Shown here one piece after another: positions 24,619 to 33,621 of a DNA stretch of 64,000 nt. Below the pieces are notes generated by a model. It was not told the DNA's origin, made no database searches, and saw only the letters and a list, made by a program, of their open reading frames with translations. Location of the stretch: assembly GCA_049582805.1 (NCBI GenBank), contig JBAUUR010000111.1:1-64000 (forward strand), written 5' to 3'. The position numbers and the translations under genes are program-made. Each line of letters opens with the position of its first letter. Position 1 is the first letter of the stretch. Source of the DNA: CAVXFS01 sp049582805 (lineage in GTDB: Bacteria > Pseudomonadota > Gammaproteobacteria > Burkholderiales > Gallionellaceae).

Positions 24619-24678
24619 TTATCGGCTGAAGTTGGCTGGATCATTCAAGAAAACTTTCATCAACTGGAAAGGATAATC

Positions 24679-25059
24679 ATGAAAACCAAATTTCTGCTGG
24701 GGGGCGCAATTTTGGCCGGTCTTTCCTTTCCCGTGTTGGGGGAAAATAAAAAGGAGGTCAGTTTCAGCAAGGACATCCACCCGATCATTAATGATTATTG
24801 CCTGAGCTGCCATCAGCCGGGAGGAAAAGGCTACGAGAAAAGCGGCCTTGACCTGCGAACCTACGAGAGCATGATGAAAGGTACCCGATATGGGGCCGTC
24901 ATCAAACCCGGCGACAGTTTTGCCAGCACCCTGGTCATGCTGGTTGAGGGCCGCGCCGACCCTTCGATCAAAATGCCGTTCGGCATCAATGGCAACCTGT
25001 CCAAGGACAAAATAGACCTGTTGAAGAAGTGGATAGACCAGGGCGCCAAGAACAACTAA
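24679..25059 (+). CDS. Periplasmic monohaem cytochrome c
   Basis: 126 residues with a signal peptide (residues 1-20, cleaved after a VLG-type site), then one haem-attachment motif CLSCH (about residues 37-41). It resembles the short haem-binding domain of planctomycete-type cytochromes (SKDIHPIINDYCLSCHQPGG) and has a conserved KMPFG segment whose Met could be the sixth haem ligand. Likely a soluble electron carrier; its partner is unknown. It has its own ribosome-binding site and stands between the zinc-ribbon gene and slt. Confidence 0.85.
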   Translation: MKTKFLLGGAILAGLSFPVLGENKKEVSFSKDIHPIINDYCLSCHQPGGKGYEKSGLDLRTYESMMKGTRYGAVIKPGDSFASTLVMLVEGRADPSIKMPFGINGNLSKDKIDLLKKWIDQGAKNN

Positions 25060-25200
25060 GGAACCTCGATCAAGCTTCATGCGGCCGCTCCTGCGCTGGG
25101 TGCAACATCGCGAGGATGCGATTTTTCGGCAACGCGCGACACAAGCAGAGTGTGCACCCGTATGATATTCTTTCCCGCAGTTAATCAGGTGAGCTTTCGG

Positions 25201-27183
25201 ATGAAATTTCTTCTCCTCACTCTGTTATTGATTCCCGCTCTGGCGGCAGCAGGGCCGGATGCGTCTGGTGTTTCGGGAGTACAGGCCAGTGCGACCGCAT
25301 CGACAGCTGATGAAGATTTTCTTGCCGCTAGGGAAGCCTTTCGTGTCGGCGATGCCGCGCAATTTGAACGCAGCGCGGCCCACCTGGGCGCTAGCCCGCT
25401 GGAACCTTATGTCACCTATTACCGCTTGCGTATGCATCTGGAAACTGAAGATGCTGATGCCATACGAGCGTTTCTTGCGCGTCCTGATGACACACCGGTG
25501 ATTGACCGCCTGCGCGGTGAATGGCTCAAGTGGCTCGGAAAAAATCAGAAATGGGATGACTTTGACGCAGAATATCCGCGGTTGTTGAACAAGGACGCAG
25601 AACTGTCCTGTTATGAATTGCAGTCGCGCCTGCGCACACAAAAAGCCGAAGTGATGGAGGAGACGCGCCAGCTTTGGCTGACGGACAGCAGTGAATTGCC
25701 GGTAAGCTGCACCACCCTGTTCGATTTGGCGATAGGCGCAGGGGCAATCAGTGAAGAGGACGTGTGGCAGCGTGTGCGCCTCGCACTGGATGCAAACAAC
25801 GTCCCGCTGGCCAAGACATTGGTTTCAAGGCTGTCAGCAAAGCGCAGGCTTTCCGCAAAATCCCTGAATTATGCGGCGACCAATGCGCGCGGCTATCTGA
25901 ATGCCGCTAATTTGAAAAAATCCAATGAAACGCTACGTGCGCTTGCGCTGTTTGCATTGCAACGCCTCGCCGGACAATTGCCGCAGCTGGCATTTAACCA
26001 ATGGCAGAAATTATCACCTTATTTCAATACTGCGGAGCATGGACGTTTTTACGCCATGCTGGGCTATGAAGCAGCCAAGCATCTTGATTCGCGTGCGCTC
26101 GAATGGTTCAAGGATGCCGGCGCATCGCCGCTTACCGCAAAACAGCTGGCCTGGCGTACCCGTGTCGCCCTGCGCGAACAGGATTGGAACGAGGTATTGG
26201 CCAGCATAGACGACATGGCGCTCCTGCAGCAGCAGGAAGATACCTGGTATTACTGGAAGGCACGGGCGCTGAAAGCTTCAGGACGGACCAGTGAGGCGAT
26301 ACAGTTATTCTCCACCTTGAGCGGCAAACCTAATTTCTACGGACAACTGGCAGCAGAGGAGCTGGGTGTTGCCCCGACAACCGGCATCATGCTGGTCAGC
26401 TATCTGCCGAGCGAGGAAGAACTGTCCGCCATGCTGGCGCGGCCCGCCATGCAACGCACTTTAGCCTTGTCGAGCATGAATTTGCGAACCGAAGCATATC
26501 GGGAATGGATCTGGGCAGTGCGTAATTTTGATGACTGGCAACTGCTTACAGCAGCGGAAATTGCTCGCCGTAACGGCATGTACGATCGCGCGATCAACAC
26601 GGCCGAGCGCACTGTGCAATTGCATGATTTCAACCTGCGCTATCTGGCGCCATACCGGGACGCGTTGCAGACATACATACGCCAGAACGATCTGGATGAG
26701 GCATGGGTGTACGGACTGATGCGCCAGGAAAGCCGCTTTGTGACAGTGGCGAAGTCGGACGCGGGCGCGCGCGGATTGATGCAGATCATGCCGGCCACGG
26801 CCCGCTGGGTAGCCCGCCGGCTGGGCATGCGCGATTACCGCAATTCGTCAATTCATCAGATGGAGACCAATTTCACGCTGGGGACGTATTACATGAAATC
26901 GATGCTGAGCCGATTCAATAACAGCCCGGTGCTGGCTACGGCTGCTTATAACGCGGGTCCGACGCGTGCGCGCCGATGGTGCGGCGAGAGACCACTGGAA
27001 GGCGCGATCTATATAGAGACGATCCCTTTCGACGAAACGCGTGAATACGTCAAGAAAGTGATGAGCAACACCGAGTATTACGCCGAATTGTTTGGCAAGC
27101 CGGCCCGCTCGCTGAAGGAACGTCTCGGTATGGTCGTCGCCAGGGACACGGCGAATCAGTTGCCGGTTCCAGAGGAAAGATGA
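25201..27183 (+). CDS. slt: Soluble lytic murein transglycosylase
   Basis: Periplasmic enzyme cleaving glycan strands to anhydromuropeptides. About 660 residues from ATG 25201, which gives a clean signal peptide (MKFLLLTLLLIPALAAA); an upstream frame start at 25150 would bury it. A long alpha-superhelical ring occupies about 40-500. The SLT domain follows, with catalytic Glu in GLMRQESRF, then GARGLMQIMPATA and AYNAGPTRARRW. Followed at once by cca. Confidence 0.92.
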   Translation: MKFLLLTLLLIPALAAAGPDASGVSGVQASATASTADEDFLAAREAFRVGDAAQFERSAAHLGASPLEPYVTYYRLRMHLETEDADAIRAFLARPDDTPVIDRLRGEWLKWLGKNQKWDDFDAEYPRLLNKDAELSCYELQSRLRTQKAEVMEETRQLWLTDSSELPVSCTTLFDLAIGAGAISEEDVWQRVRLALDANNVPLAKTLVSRLSAKRRLSAKSLNYAATNARGYLNAANLKKSNETLRALALFALQRLAGQLPQLAFNQWQKLSPYFNTAEHGRFYAMLGYEAAKHLDSRALEWFKDAGASPLTAKQLAWRTRVALREQDWNEVLASIDDMALLQQQEDTWYYWKARALKASGRTSEAIQLFSTLSGKPNFYGQLAAEELGVAPTTGIMLVSYLPSEEELSAMLARPAMQRTLALSSMNLRTEAYREWIWAVRNFDDWQLLTAAEIARRNGMYDRAINTAERTVQLHDFNLRYLAPYRDALQTYIRQNDLDEAWVYGLMRQESRFVTVAKSDAGARGLMQIMPATARWVARRLGMRDYRNSSIHQMETNFTLGTYYMKSMLSRFNNSPVLATAAYNAGPTRARRWCGERPLEGAIYIETIPFDETREYVKKVMSNTEYYAELFGKPARSLKERLGMVVARDTANQLPVPEER

Positions 27184-27184
27184 G

Positions 27185-28417
27185 TTGAAAATATATTGTG
27201 TGGGCGGCGCGGTGCGCGACCGATTGCTGGGCCTGCCAGTACAGGACCATGACTGGGTGGTCGTGGGTGGAACGCCGCAAGCCATGATTGCCCAGGGCTT
27301 CCAGCCGGTGGGCAAGGATTTCCCGGTATTCCTGCACCCGCAAACACATGAAGAGTATGCGCTGGCACGCACCGAGCGCAAGACAGCCCGCGGCTACAAG
27401 GGCTTTGACGTCCATGCCGCACCTGACGTAACGCTGGAACAGGATCTGTTGCGGCGCGACTTCACCATCAACGCCATGGCGCAGGATGCCGACGGCAAAC
27501 TGATCGATCCCTACGGCGGCGCAGCCGACCTGCGCGCAGGAATATTGCGCCATGTCAGTCCCGCATTCAGCGAAGATCCGGTGCGCATATTGCGCGCGGC
27601 GCGTTTCGTCGCGCGCTTCGGTTTTTCCATTGCGCCGGGGACACTGGAACTGATGCGCGAGATGGTGGGCAATGGTGAAGTGGATGCGCTGGTCGCAGAG
27701 CGCGTCTGGCAGGAACTGGCACACGGGCTGATGGAAGAAGCCCCGTCGCGTTTTTTCACCACTTTGCGCCAGTGCGCCGCACTGGCGAAAATCCTGCCGG
27801 AAGTCGATGCGCTGTTCGGCGTCCCGCAGCCGGCGCAACACCACCCTGAAATAGACTGCGGCGTGCATGCCATGCTGGTGCTGGATCAAGCAGCCCGCCG
27901 CGGCTATGCGCTGGAAGTGCGCTTTGCCGCGCTGACCCACGACCTCGGCAAAGGCAACACTCCCAAAGACATCCTGCCGCGTCATATCGGTCACGAAATG
28001 CGCAGCGTCGATCTGTTGCGTGCATTGTGCGCGCGCCTGCGTGTTCCCGGCGAGTGCCGTGATCTGGGGTTGCTGGTTGCGCGTTATCACGGCGACGTGC
28101 ACCGCGCCAAAGAACTGCGCCCGGACACCATCGTGGGTTTATTCCAGAGTTGCGATGCCTGGCGCAGGCCGGAACGCTTCACGCAACTATTGCAGGCATG
28201 CGCGTGTGATGCGCAAGGACGCACTGGCCACGAAAACGATGCCTATCCGCAGGCCGAATATCTTTTGCGCGCGCTGCATGCGGCACAGGCTGTGAATGCC
28301 GGGAAGATTGCGCAGCAGTGCACCGACCAGAACCTGATCGCCATACAAGTGCGCGAGGCGCGCATTATCGCGGTGGAACAGGCCATCAACCTGGGGAAGA
28401 CAGTTAGCCACGGATAA
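27185..28417 (+). CDS. cca: CCA-adding tRNA nucleotidyltransferase with HD domain
   Basis: Adds or repairs the 3' CCA of tRNAs. 410 residues, gamma/beta-proteobacterial class II type. GGAVRDRLLG and the metal-binding DHD (QDHDWVVVG) form the head, RRDFTINAMA the neck, and HDLGK marks the C-terminal HD phosphohydrolase domain. The start codon is TTG at 27185, one base after the slt stop, and no in-frame ATG fits the conserved MKIYCVGGAVRD. Translation is probably coupled to slt. Confidence 0.95.
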   Translation: MKIYCVGGAVRDRLLGLPVQDHDWVVVGGTPQAMIAQGFQPVGKDFPVFLHPQTHEEYALARTERKTARGYKGFDVHAAPDVTLEQDLLRRDFTINAMAQDADGKLIDPYGGAADLRAGILRHVSPAFSEDPVRILRAARFVARFGFSIAPGTLELMREMVGNGEVDALVAERVWQELAHGLMEEAPSRFFTTLRQCAALAKILPEVDALFGVPQPAQHHPEIDCGVHAMLVLDQAARRGYALEVRFAALTHDLGKGNTPKDILPRHIGHEMRSVDLLRALCARLRVPGECRDLGLLVARYHGDVHRAKELRPDTIVGLFQSCDAWRRPERFTQLLQACACDAQGRTGHENDAYPQAEYLLRALHAAQAVNAGKIAQQCTDQNLIAIQVREARIIAVEQAINLGKTVSHG

Positions 28418-28439
28418 ACGGAACGAGGAAAGGAATCGG

Positions 28440-28757
28440 GTCCGGCAGCTTTTTTCTGGCGCGCCTCGATGGTTGCATCGTAGAACTCCGCGACCCGGCC
28501 GCATTGAGGACAGACGACGCGATCAAGATGCCTGCCCTGACTGAGGTCAAATACCGACTTGTCGCCTTCGAAGCGGTGCCGCACAAGCAGCCCTGCCTGT
28601 TCGAACCCGGGCGGCAACCCGGTAAGCCGTGGCTGGCCAGCGGTTTCTTGCTTAAATCCTCCGCACTTAAATGGCGCTCGTTACTGCTTACAAACAGGCT
28701 CAACACCCTGAGCCGCGGCAAGGCGGATTTCGGCCCGACGCCTTTGAGATCAATGGC
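28440..28757 (-). pseudogene. Decayed fur-like regulator gene
   Basis: Two frames hold pieces of one Fur-family protein. The first (about 28757-28647) reads DLKGVGPKSALPRLRVL and then SSNERHLSAEDLSK, matching the Fur winged-helix start. The second (about 28605-28444) reads FEQAGLLVRHRFEGDKSVFD and then VVCPQCGRVAEFYDATIEAR, the wing and dimerisation part with its CxxC. Between them the recognition helix (normally GLATVYRVL) is missing and the frame shifts. The C-terminus is replaced by the cca end. It cannot encode a working Fur. It points away from a Fur-box-controlled iron operon. Confidence 0.75.
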
Positions 28758-28828
28758 TGGTCCATAGCCAACGCCCGGTAATATCAGCGCCAGGAAAATC
28801 ACAGCAAAAACCTCTTGCAATTACAAAT

Positions 28829-28847
28829 GAGAATGATTATCATTACA
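28829..28847 (+). promoter_or_regulatory. Fur box upstream of the iron operon
   Basis: GAGAATGATTATCATTACA matches the 19-base Fur consensus at 15 positions and contains the inverted AATGATTATCATT core. It lies 39 bases before the cupredoxin start and between that gene and the decayed fur-like gene. Iron-repressed transcription of the cupredoxin-FTR1 operon by a Fur encoded elsewhere is the natural inference. Confidence 0.85.
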
Positions 28848-28885
28848 ATTCGTACTGCTTGCTTGATATCATTAAAGGAGTAATT

Positions 28886-29245
28886 ATGCGGATTCCCCGG
28901 TTACTACCCACCATTCTTCTGGTTGGCGCATTTGCCATAAACAACCTGGTACTTGCAGCCGATGAACCACCGGCAATACTGGCGATTCATAACCAGCAGT
29001 TCGATCCGAATAAACTGATAATCCCGTCCGGTGTCAAGACGAAGGTCGTTGTCCGCAATCAGGATGGGATGCCGGCCGAGTTCGAAAGCTATGACCTTTC
29101 GCGTGAGGTCGTCGTGCCGGGACATGGCGAAGTGACGATCTATATCGGGCCACTGGAGCCGGGAACCTACCAGTTCTTTAATGATTTCAACCACGAGATG
29201 CAGGGTACGATTGTGGCGAAGCCTGCCGTCAACAAGGAGAACTGA
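28886..29245 (+). CDS. Periplasmic cupredoxin-like iron-uptake protein
   Basis: 119-residue secreted protein; ATG 28886 has AAAGGAG six bases upstream, and a signal peptide ends at LAADE. The mature part is a single cupredoxin fold like the N-terminal domain of EfeO (HNQQFDPNKLIIPSG, GPLEPGTYQFFNDF, NHEMQGTIV). It contains no cysteine, so it cannot form a classical blue copper site; His and Met residues near the C-terminus could still bind metal. Two bases separate it from the FTR1 gene. Presumed to hand iron to, or help oxidise it for, the permease. Confidence 0.85.
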   Translation: MRIPRLLPTILLVGAFAINNLVLAADEPPAILAIHNQQFDPNKLIIPSGVKTKVVVRNQDGMPAEFESYDLSREVVVPGHGEVTIYIGPLEPGTYQFFNDFNHEMQGTIVAKPAVNKEN

Positions 29246-29247
29246 TC

Positions 29248-30084
29248 ATGCTCGCAACAGCCGTCATCATGTTTCGGGAAGTGCTGGAAGCAGCGCTCAT
29301 CATTGCCATCGTGCTCGGCGCAAGCCGCGGGATCGCCGGTCGCGGCCGATGGGTCGCCGCTGGCATCGGCCTCGGATTGCTCGGCGCATCCGTCGTGGCA
29401 ATCCTGGCCAATGTCGCCTCTTCGTTTTTTTCCGGTAACGGACAAGCTATTCTCAATGCGGTAATTCTGCTGAGTGCGGTGGCCATGCTGACTTGGCATA
29501 ACGTATGGATGAGTGCACATGGCAGACAGCTTTCATCAGAGGTAAAGGCGGTCGGTTTGGATGTCCAGTCCGGCCAGCGCCCGCTGGCCGCATTGCTGGT
29601 CATCACGATGGTAGCGGTAATGCGCGAAGGATCCGAAGCGGTGCTGTTTCTTTGGGCGATTGCCACCAGCGGCGAGCAAAGCCTGAATATGATCCTGGGC
29701 GGAATGGGCGGTGTGATCGCCGGCATCCTGGTCGGCCTGCTATTGTATTTTGGCTTGTTGCGCATCCCCGTGCGGCACTTTTTTTCAATCACGAGCTGGC
29801 TGATCCTGCTCCTTGCCTCCGGCTTGGCAGCTCAAGCGGCCGGTTTCCTGAACCAGATCGGCCTGGTGCCGGCCTTGGGGAATGGGGTGTGGAATACCTC
29901 GCACATCCTGAGCCAGACCAGCATGGTCGGGCAGCTGCTGCACATTCTGGTTGGCTACATCGCCCGTCCTTCAGGCATTGAGGTCGTGTTCTACGTCGGC
30001 ACGTTCCTGACCATCCTGATCTTGATGCGTACATATGGCAATAACCGAGGCGAGCGGGTAAAGGCTGTAGGAAGCCCAGCTTAA
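29248..30084 (+). CDS. FTR1-family high-affinity iron permease
   Basis: 278-residue inner-membrane permease with seven TM helices, related to EfeU and yeast Ftr1. Both iron-binding REXXE motifs are intact: REVLE at 10-14 and REGSE at 126-130, in TM1 and TM4. Co-transcribed with the cupredoxin (2-base gap) under the Fur box. No EfeB peroxidase or full-length EfeO is nearby, so this is a reduced version of the Efe system. Confidence 0.92.
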   Translation: MLATAVIMFREVLEAALIIAIVLGASRGIAGRGRWVAAGIGLGLLGASVVAILANVASSFFSGNGQAILNAVILLSAVAMLTWHNVWMSAHGRQLSSEVKAVGLDVQSGQRPLAALLVITMVAVMREGSEAVLFLWAIATSGEQSLNMILGGMGGVIAGILVGLLLYFGLLRIPVRHFFSITSWLILLLASGLAAQAAGFLNQIGLVPALGNGVWNTSHILSQTSMVGQLLHILVGYIARPSGIEVVFYVGTFLTILILMRTYGNNRGERVKAVGSPA

Positions 30085-30165
30085 AAGGCGGTTGCTGACG
30101 AACCCTTGATTTTAGGGAACGTATTTTCGTAAGTGCCATATGGAATTCGAAAGGGCGTCATATTT

Positions 30166-30900
30166 ATGAAAACGAATCGAATGTTTGTACCCATTACGGT
30201 ACTTGCAATCATAATTGGCCTTGCGGCGAGAAGTGCACGTGCAGACAACGACTTCATCGTTTATTCCCCCTACGTAGTCCAAGGGCAAAGTGAAGTCGAA
30301 ACATATGGCTTCGACTCTGTGGATGGTCGCAGCAATCTCAATACAGCGAGCGGCTATAACATATCGGTTGCCCATGCTTTCACCAGCTGGTGGAAGACGG
30401 AGGTGTATGTCGGTGAGTTCAATCGTGACCCCGGAGGTTCAACCTATCTTTCAGGTAATGAATTTGAGAACACATTTCAACTTACCGATCGGGGTGAGTA
30501 CTGGGCAGACGTAGGATTTCTGGCGTCATATGCATACAATAAACAACCGGGAATATCGAATAGTGTCGAATTTGGCCCGCTATTCGAGAAGTTGTCCGGG
30601 CATATAGATCAACGCCTGAATCTTGTCTGGGTAAGGCCAATTGGAAGCGGGGCGAACGAGTTCCGCTCTGCCTACAGCATTAGTTACAATATCAATGCTG
30701 GCAAGGCTACCTATTCGCCTGGCCTCGAAGTCTACTACCGCCCCAACGACAACGCCTACCAGATCGGGCCGGTACTTTACGGGGAACTCAGAACAGGCGC
30801 GGGAAGCGAGCTGGAATATAGCCTCGGCGTCGTTTTCGGCATCAATCAGGATGCCCCTAATGGAACGCTTCTGGCCCGTGTGGAATACGAGTTTTTCTAA
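30166..30900 (+). CDS. Outer-membrane beta-barrel protein of the iron locus
   Basis: 244 residues; ATG 30166 precedes a signal peptide ending SARA-DN. The mature protein is a run of alternating amphipathic strands (YSPYVVQGQSEVETYGF, AYSISYNINAGKATYSPGLE) and ends in the aromatic C-terminal signature VEYEFF, so an outer-membrane barrel is likely. It follows the FTR1 gene by 81 bases on the same strand and may be the outer-membrane step or sensor of the same iron system. I know no named family. Confidence 0.7.
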   Translation: MKTNRMFVPITVLAIIIGLAARSARADNDFIVYSPYVVQGQSEVETYGFDSVDGRSNLNTASGYNISVAHAFTSWWKTEVYVGEFNRDPGGSTYLSGNEFENTFQLTDRGEYWADVGFLASYAYNKQPGISNSVEFGPLFEKLSGHIDQRLNLVWVRPIGSGANEFRSAYSISYNINAGKATYSPGLEVYYRPNDNAYQIGPVLYGELRTGAGSELEYSLGVVFGINQDAPNGTLLARVEYEFF

Positions 30901-30935
30901 CCCGGGGCCAGACAAGCCGGATTCGCGGCGGATGG

Positions 30936-31439
30936 TTAAGCGGCATAATGTTTTATAACCGCCCGCCAGGCCTGCAATTTTTCTGCATAGCGCATTCCGG
31001 CATGAGCCGGGCTTGTCGAAGGCAGGCGACGAAAGTCAAGCGGTGGTAATGTCTGCTTGTCCTGCACGAATTTCCTGAAGCATTGCTCGGCCTTGCTGCC
31101 ATTGAAAAAAACCTGCGTGATGTGCGGATGGCGCGCGAAAAACGCTGCGAAGTCGTTCGCGGCTTCTTCCCTGATATGGGCATCCTGACTGGATGCGCGT
31201 TTGCAGGAAGCAAGCACATCCCATAATGCGATGCCGGAAGATTTGAGGACGCTGAGCCTTTCCTCATAGGCAAGTCCGGGATAAGCGCCGACCAACTCGC
31301 CCATGATTGTCCAGAAAGTATTCAGCGGATGGGCGTAGTACTGGTTCTGCTTCAGCGATTCCCTGCCGGGCATGCTGCCCAGAATCAGCACCTTGGCATC
31401 AGCGTTGCCTGCCGGCGCGAAACTGTGGATGCGCGTCAT
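30936..31439 (-). CDS. Hypoxanthine/deoxyinosine DNA glycosylase (UDG superfamily)
   Basis: 167 residues, matching the bacterial DNA-deoxyinosine glycosylase group of the uracil-DNA glycosylase superfamily. Motif A is ILGSMPGRESLKQNQYYAHP, FNG is in VFFNGSKAEQCF, and motif B is LPSTSPAHAG. It removes deaminated purines or mismatched bases. Follows the MidA-like gene in the same direction. Confidence 0.85.
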   Translation of the reverse strand: MTRIHSFAPAGNADAKVLILGSMPGRESLKQNQYYAHPLNTFWTIMGELVGAYPGLAYEERLSVLKSSGIALWDVLASCKRASSQDAHIREEAANDFAAFFARHPHITQVFFNGSKAEQCFRKFVQDKQTLPPLDFRRLPSTSPAHAGMRYAEKLQAWRAVIKHYAA

Positions 31440-31464
31440 TTTCTGATAGTGAGGCTGGGGATGA

Positions 31465-32616
31465 TTACAACTGGCGTGACTTGTCTCCGGATATGAAACC
31501 GCGCAATACGGTATCTATTCCTTTGCCCAGCGCAATCACCTTGAACAGCTCGCCCAGCTCCGCCGGGCTGGTGAGTTTTTGCAGTTGCGCGGAAAGCGGC
31601 AAATAGTCCAGTGGGCTTTCCGGTGAAACCGCGCCGAGAAAGTCGGTGATGCCGCAGTTGATCAGGAAGTGCGCTTGCGTGGTATAGCCGAGCAGGTGCG
31701 CATCATTGATGATCGCGCTTTCGGCGATTGCGCTGAAGTTCACATGTGCTGTGATGTCCTGCAAGCCGGTCAGAAAGAATGGGTCGTCATGCGCGCGGTG
31801 GCAATAGTGGCACATCAATGTGCCGTTGCTGCGCTGCGGGTGGTAGTATTCGCCGGCGCCGAAGCCATAATCGATGAACAGCATCACGCCTTGCTGCAAA
31901 CGTTCACACAGGCTGGCCACCAGCCCGCGCGCGGCGAGTGAAATCTCGCTCAGGTATTCTGCGGGAACGTCGATCTGCAGCGCGGCAAATAGCAACTCCT
32001 GGTGTATCGGCGTGCGCGCTTGCCAGAGGAAATTATCGCCTTCGATTGCCACGCCGCGTTCCAGAATTTGACTCCCCTTCCAGTGGACCAGATGCACCGG
32101 CAGCGCATCCAGCACCTCGTTGGCGATAACCGCCCCGGAGATGCTGTCGGGCAGGGACTCCAGCCAATGCACGCGGCTGGCCAGATGCGGCACATGAGTT
32201 TCCAGCAATTGTTGCTGCCTTTGTCGCAGGTCTGCGCTGACTTCGAGGATGGCGTAGCGCTGCGGCAGGCAATCCATTTGTTCCAGTTCAAGCAATATAT
32301 CGATGGCCAGCTTGCCGCTGCCTGCGCCCAGTTCGAGTATTTGCGGCGCACTTTGCTCCATCACCTCGGCAACCTGGCGCGCCAGGGAGCGGCCGAACAG
32401 GGAAGAAAGTTCCGGCGCGGTGATGAAATCCCCCGAAGCGCCGAATTTGCGTGCCCCAGCCGTGTAATAGCCGAGGCTGGGCGCATACAGGGCCAATTCC
32501 ATGTAGCGCGAGAACGGGACCCAGCCGCCTTGCATGCCGATATCCTGCAAGATGAGTTCCCGCAATCGGTTGCTATGAGCCAATGCTTCGGCTGAGGGTG
32601 TCGGTAGAGCAGACAT
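31465..32616 (-). CDS. MidA/NDUFAF7-type SAM-dependent methyltransferase
   Basis: 383 residues of the family formerly DUF185. SAM motif I is ILELGAGSGKLA; the N-terminal GGWVPFSRYMELALYAP and GYYTAGARKFGASGDFITAP are family-specific. The mitochondrial relatives methylate an arginine of complex I subunit NDUFS2; the bacterial substrate is not known. Upstream of the glycosylase gene on the minus strand and divergent from the SDR gene. Confidence 0.88.
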   Translation of the reverse strand: MSALPTPSAEALAHSNRLRELILQDIGMQGGWVPFSRYMELALYAPSLGYYTAGARKFGASGDFITAPELSSLFGRSLARQVAEVMEQSAPQILELGAGSGKLAIDILLELEQMDCLPQRYAILEVSADLRQRQQQLLETHVPHLASRVHWLESLPDSISGAVIANEVLDALPVHLVHWKGSQILERGVAIEGDNFLWQARTPIHQELLFAALQIDVPAEYLSEISLAARGLVASLCERLQQGVMLFIDYGFGAGEYYHPQRSNGTLMCHYCHRAHDDPFFLTGLQDITAHVNFSAIAESAIINDAHLLGYTTQAHFLINCGITDFLGAVSPESPLDYLPLSAQLQKLTSPAELGELFKVIALGKGIDTVLRGFISGDKSRQL

Positions 32617-32661
32617 GACGGCTGTGGTAAATTGCAGGGTGACAGTTTAGTGGAGGTCGGG

Positions 32662-33402
32662 GTGCAAGGCAAAGTGGTATTGGTGACAGGCGGGGCGAAA
32701 CGCGTGGGCGCGGCCATTTGCCGCAGATTGCATGCGGCGGGTGCAGAGATTGCATTGCATTACCGCTCTTCCGAACAGGAAGCGCTGGCGCTGAAAAAAG
32801 AGCTGAATAAACTGCGCCCGAAGAGCGCCGCCGCGTTTCAGGCGGATCTGCTCGATCCGAAAGCGTTGCCGAAAATGGTACACAAGGTGATCACTGAATT
32901 CGGTCGGCTGGATGCGCTGGTCAACAACGCTTCAAGTTTTTACGCTACTCCCTTGGCGGATGTTGATGAACAACAATGGCACGATCTGCTCGGCACCAAT
33001 CTGCGCGCGCCGCTGTTCCTGGCGCAAGCGGCAGCGGCTGAATTGCGCCGTAGCCATGGCGCGATCGTGAACATCGCGGACATCCACGCCGAGCGCCCGA
33101 TGCACGGCCATCTGCTCTACAGCGTCGCCAAGGCCGGGCTGGTCGCGCTGACCAAAGGCCTGGCGCAGGAACTGGCGCCGCAGGTTCGCGTCAATGCAGT
33201 GGCCCCCGGCGTCATCGTCTGGCCGGAAGCAACAGAATGGGCGGACGAGGAACAGCGCCGCAAAATCGTCGCGCACACCCTGCTTAAACGCGAAGGCGAA
33301 CCGGATGATATTGCGCGCACGGTGAAGTTTTTGTTGAGCGATGCACCTTACATCACCGGGCAGGTGATCGCGGTGGATGGTGGACGCAGCATCAATCTTT
33401 GA
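32662..33402 (+). CDS. FolM-like short-chain dehydrogenase (pteridine reductase type)
   Basis: 246-residue Rossmann SDR. The start GTG at 32662 has a GGAGG five bases upstream; an earlier TTG is less likely. The cofactor loop is TGGAKRVGAAI, in which the RxG replaces GxG as in pteridine reductases and FolM (NADPH preference). The catalytic triad includes Tyr and Lys in LYSVAKAGL. Likely reduces dihydromonapterin or dihydrofolate; the exact substrate is inferred. Confidence 0.83.
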   Translation: MQGKVVLVTGGAKRVGAAICRRLHAAGAEIALHYRSSEQEALALKKELNKLRPKSAAAFQADLLDPKALPKMVHKVITEFGRLDALVNNASSFYATPLADVDEQQWHDLLGTNLRAPLFLAQAAAAELRRSHGAIVNIADIHAERPMHGHLLYSVAKAGLVALTKGLAQELAPQVRVNAVAPGVIVWPEATEWADEEQRRKIVAHTLLKREGEPDDIARTVKFLLSDAPYITGQVIAVDGGRSINL

Positions 33403-33460
33403 ATTTGGATAATCCACTGAACCAGTTATCCCCTCCCCCTTGCACACGCATGGGGTAGGC

Positions 33461-33584
33461 CGTGGTTGTAAAGCCGCTGAAGCGGCAACAACCACGCACC
33501 ATGGGGAGGGCCAGGGAGGGGTAGAAATGCGAGTATTCCACCACTTCTACCCCCATCCTGACCTTCCCCCTTGCAGGGGGAAGG
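33461..33584. repeat. Two strong hairpins upstream of ttcA
   Basis: Hairpin 1 (33461-33496) has outer stem CGTGGTTGT/ACAACCACG and inner stem GCCGCT/AGCGGC, both perfect. Hairpin 2 (33562-33584) is CCTTCCCCC-TTGCA-GGGGGAAGG. Around them lie further CCCTCCCC/GGGGAGGG blocks. No T-runs follow. They look like dispersed intergenic palindromes in the 219-bp gap, close enough to ttcA to sit in its leader RNA. Confidence 0.55.
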
Positions 33585-33621
33585 AATTTCCGGTTCCAAT
33601 ATGCTTTTGGGTTGAGCCTCG

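Noticed and set aside
28504..28767. Plus-strand frame across the fur-like remnant
   Set aside because: No family features; the minus strand explains the region.
33461..33584. Rho-independent terminator for the SDR gene
   Set aside because: The hairpins are strong, but neither is followed by a T-run, so a dispersed palindrome is the better call.
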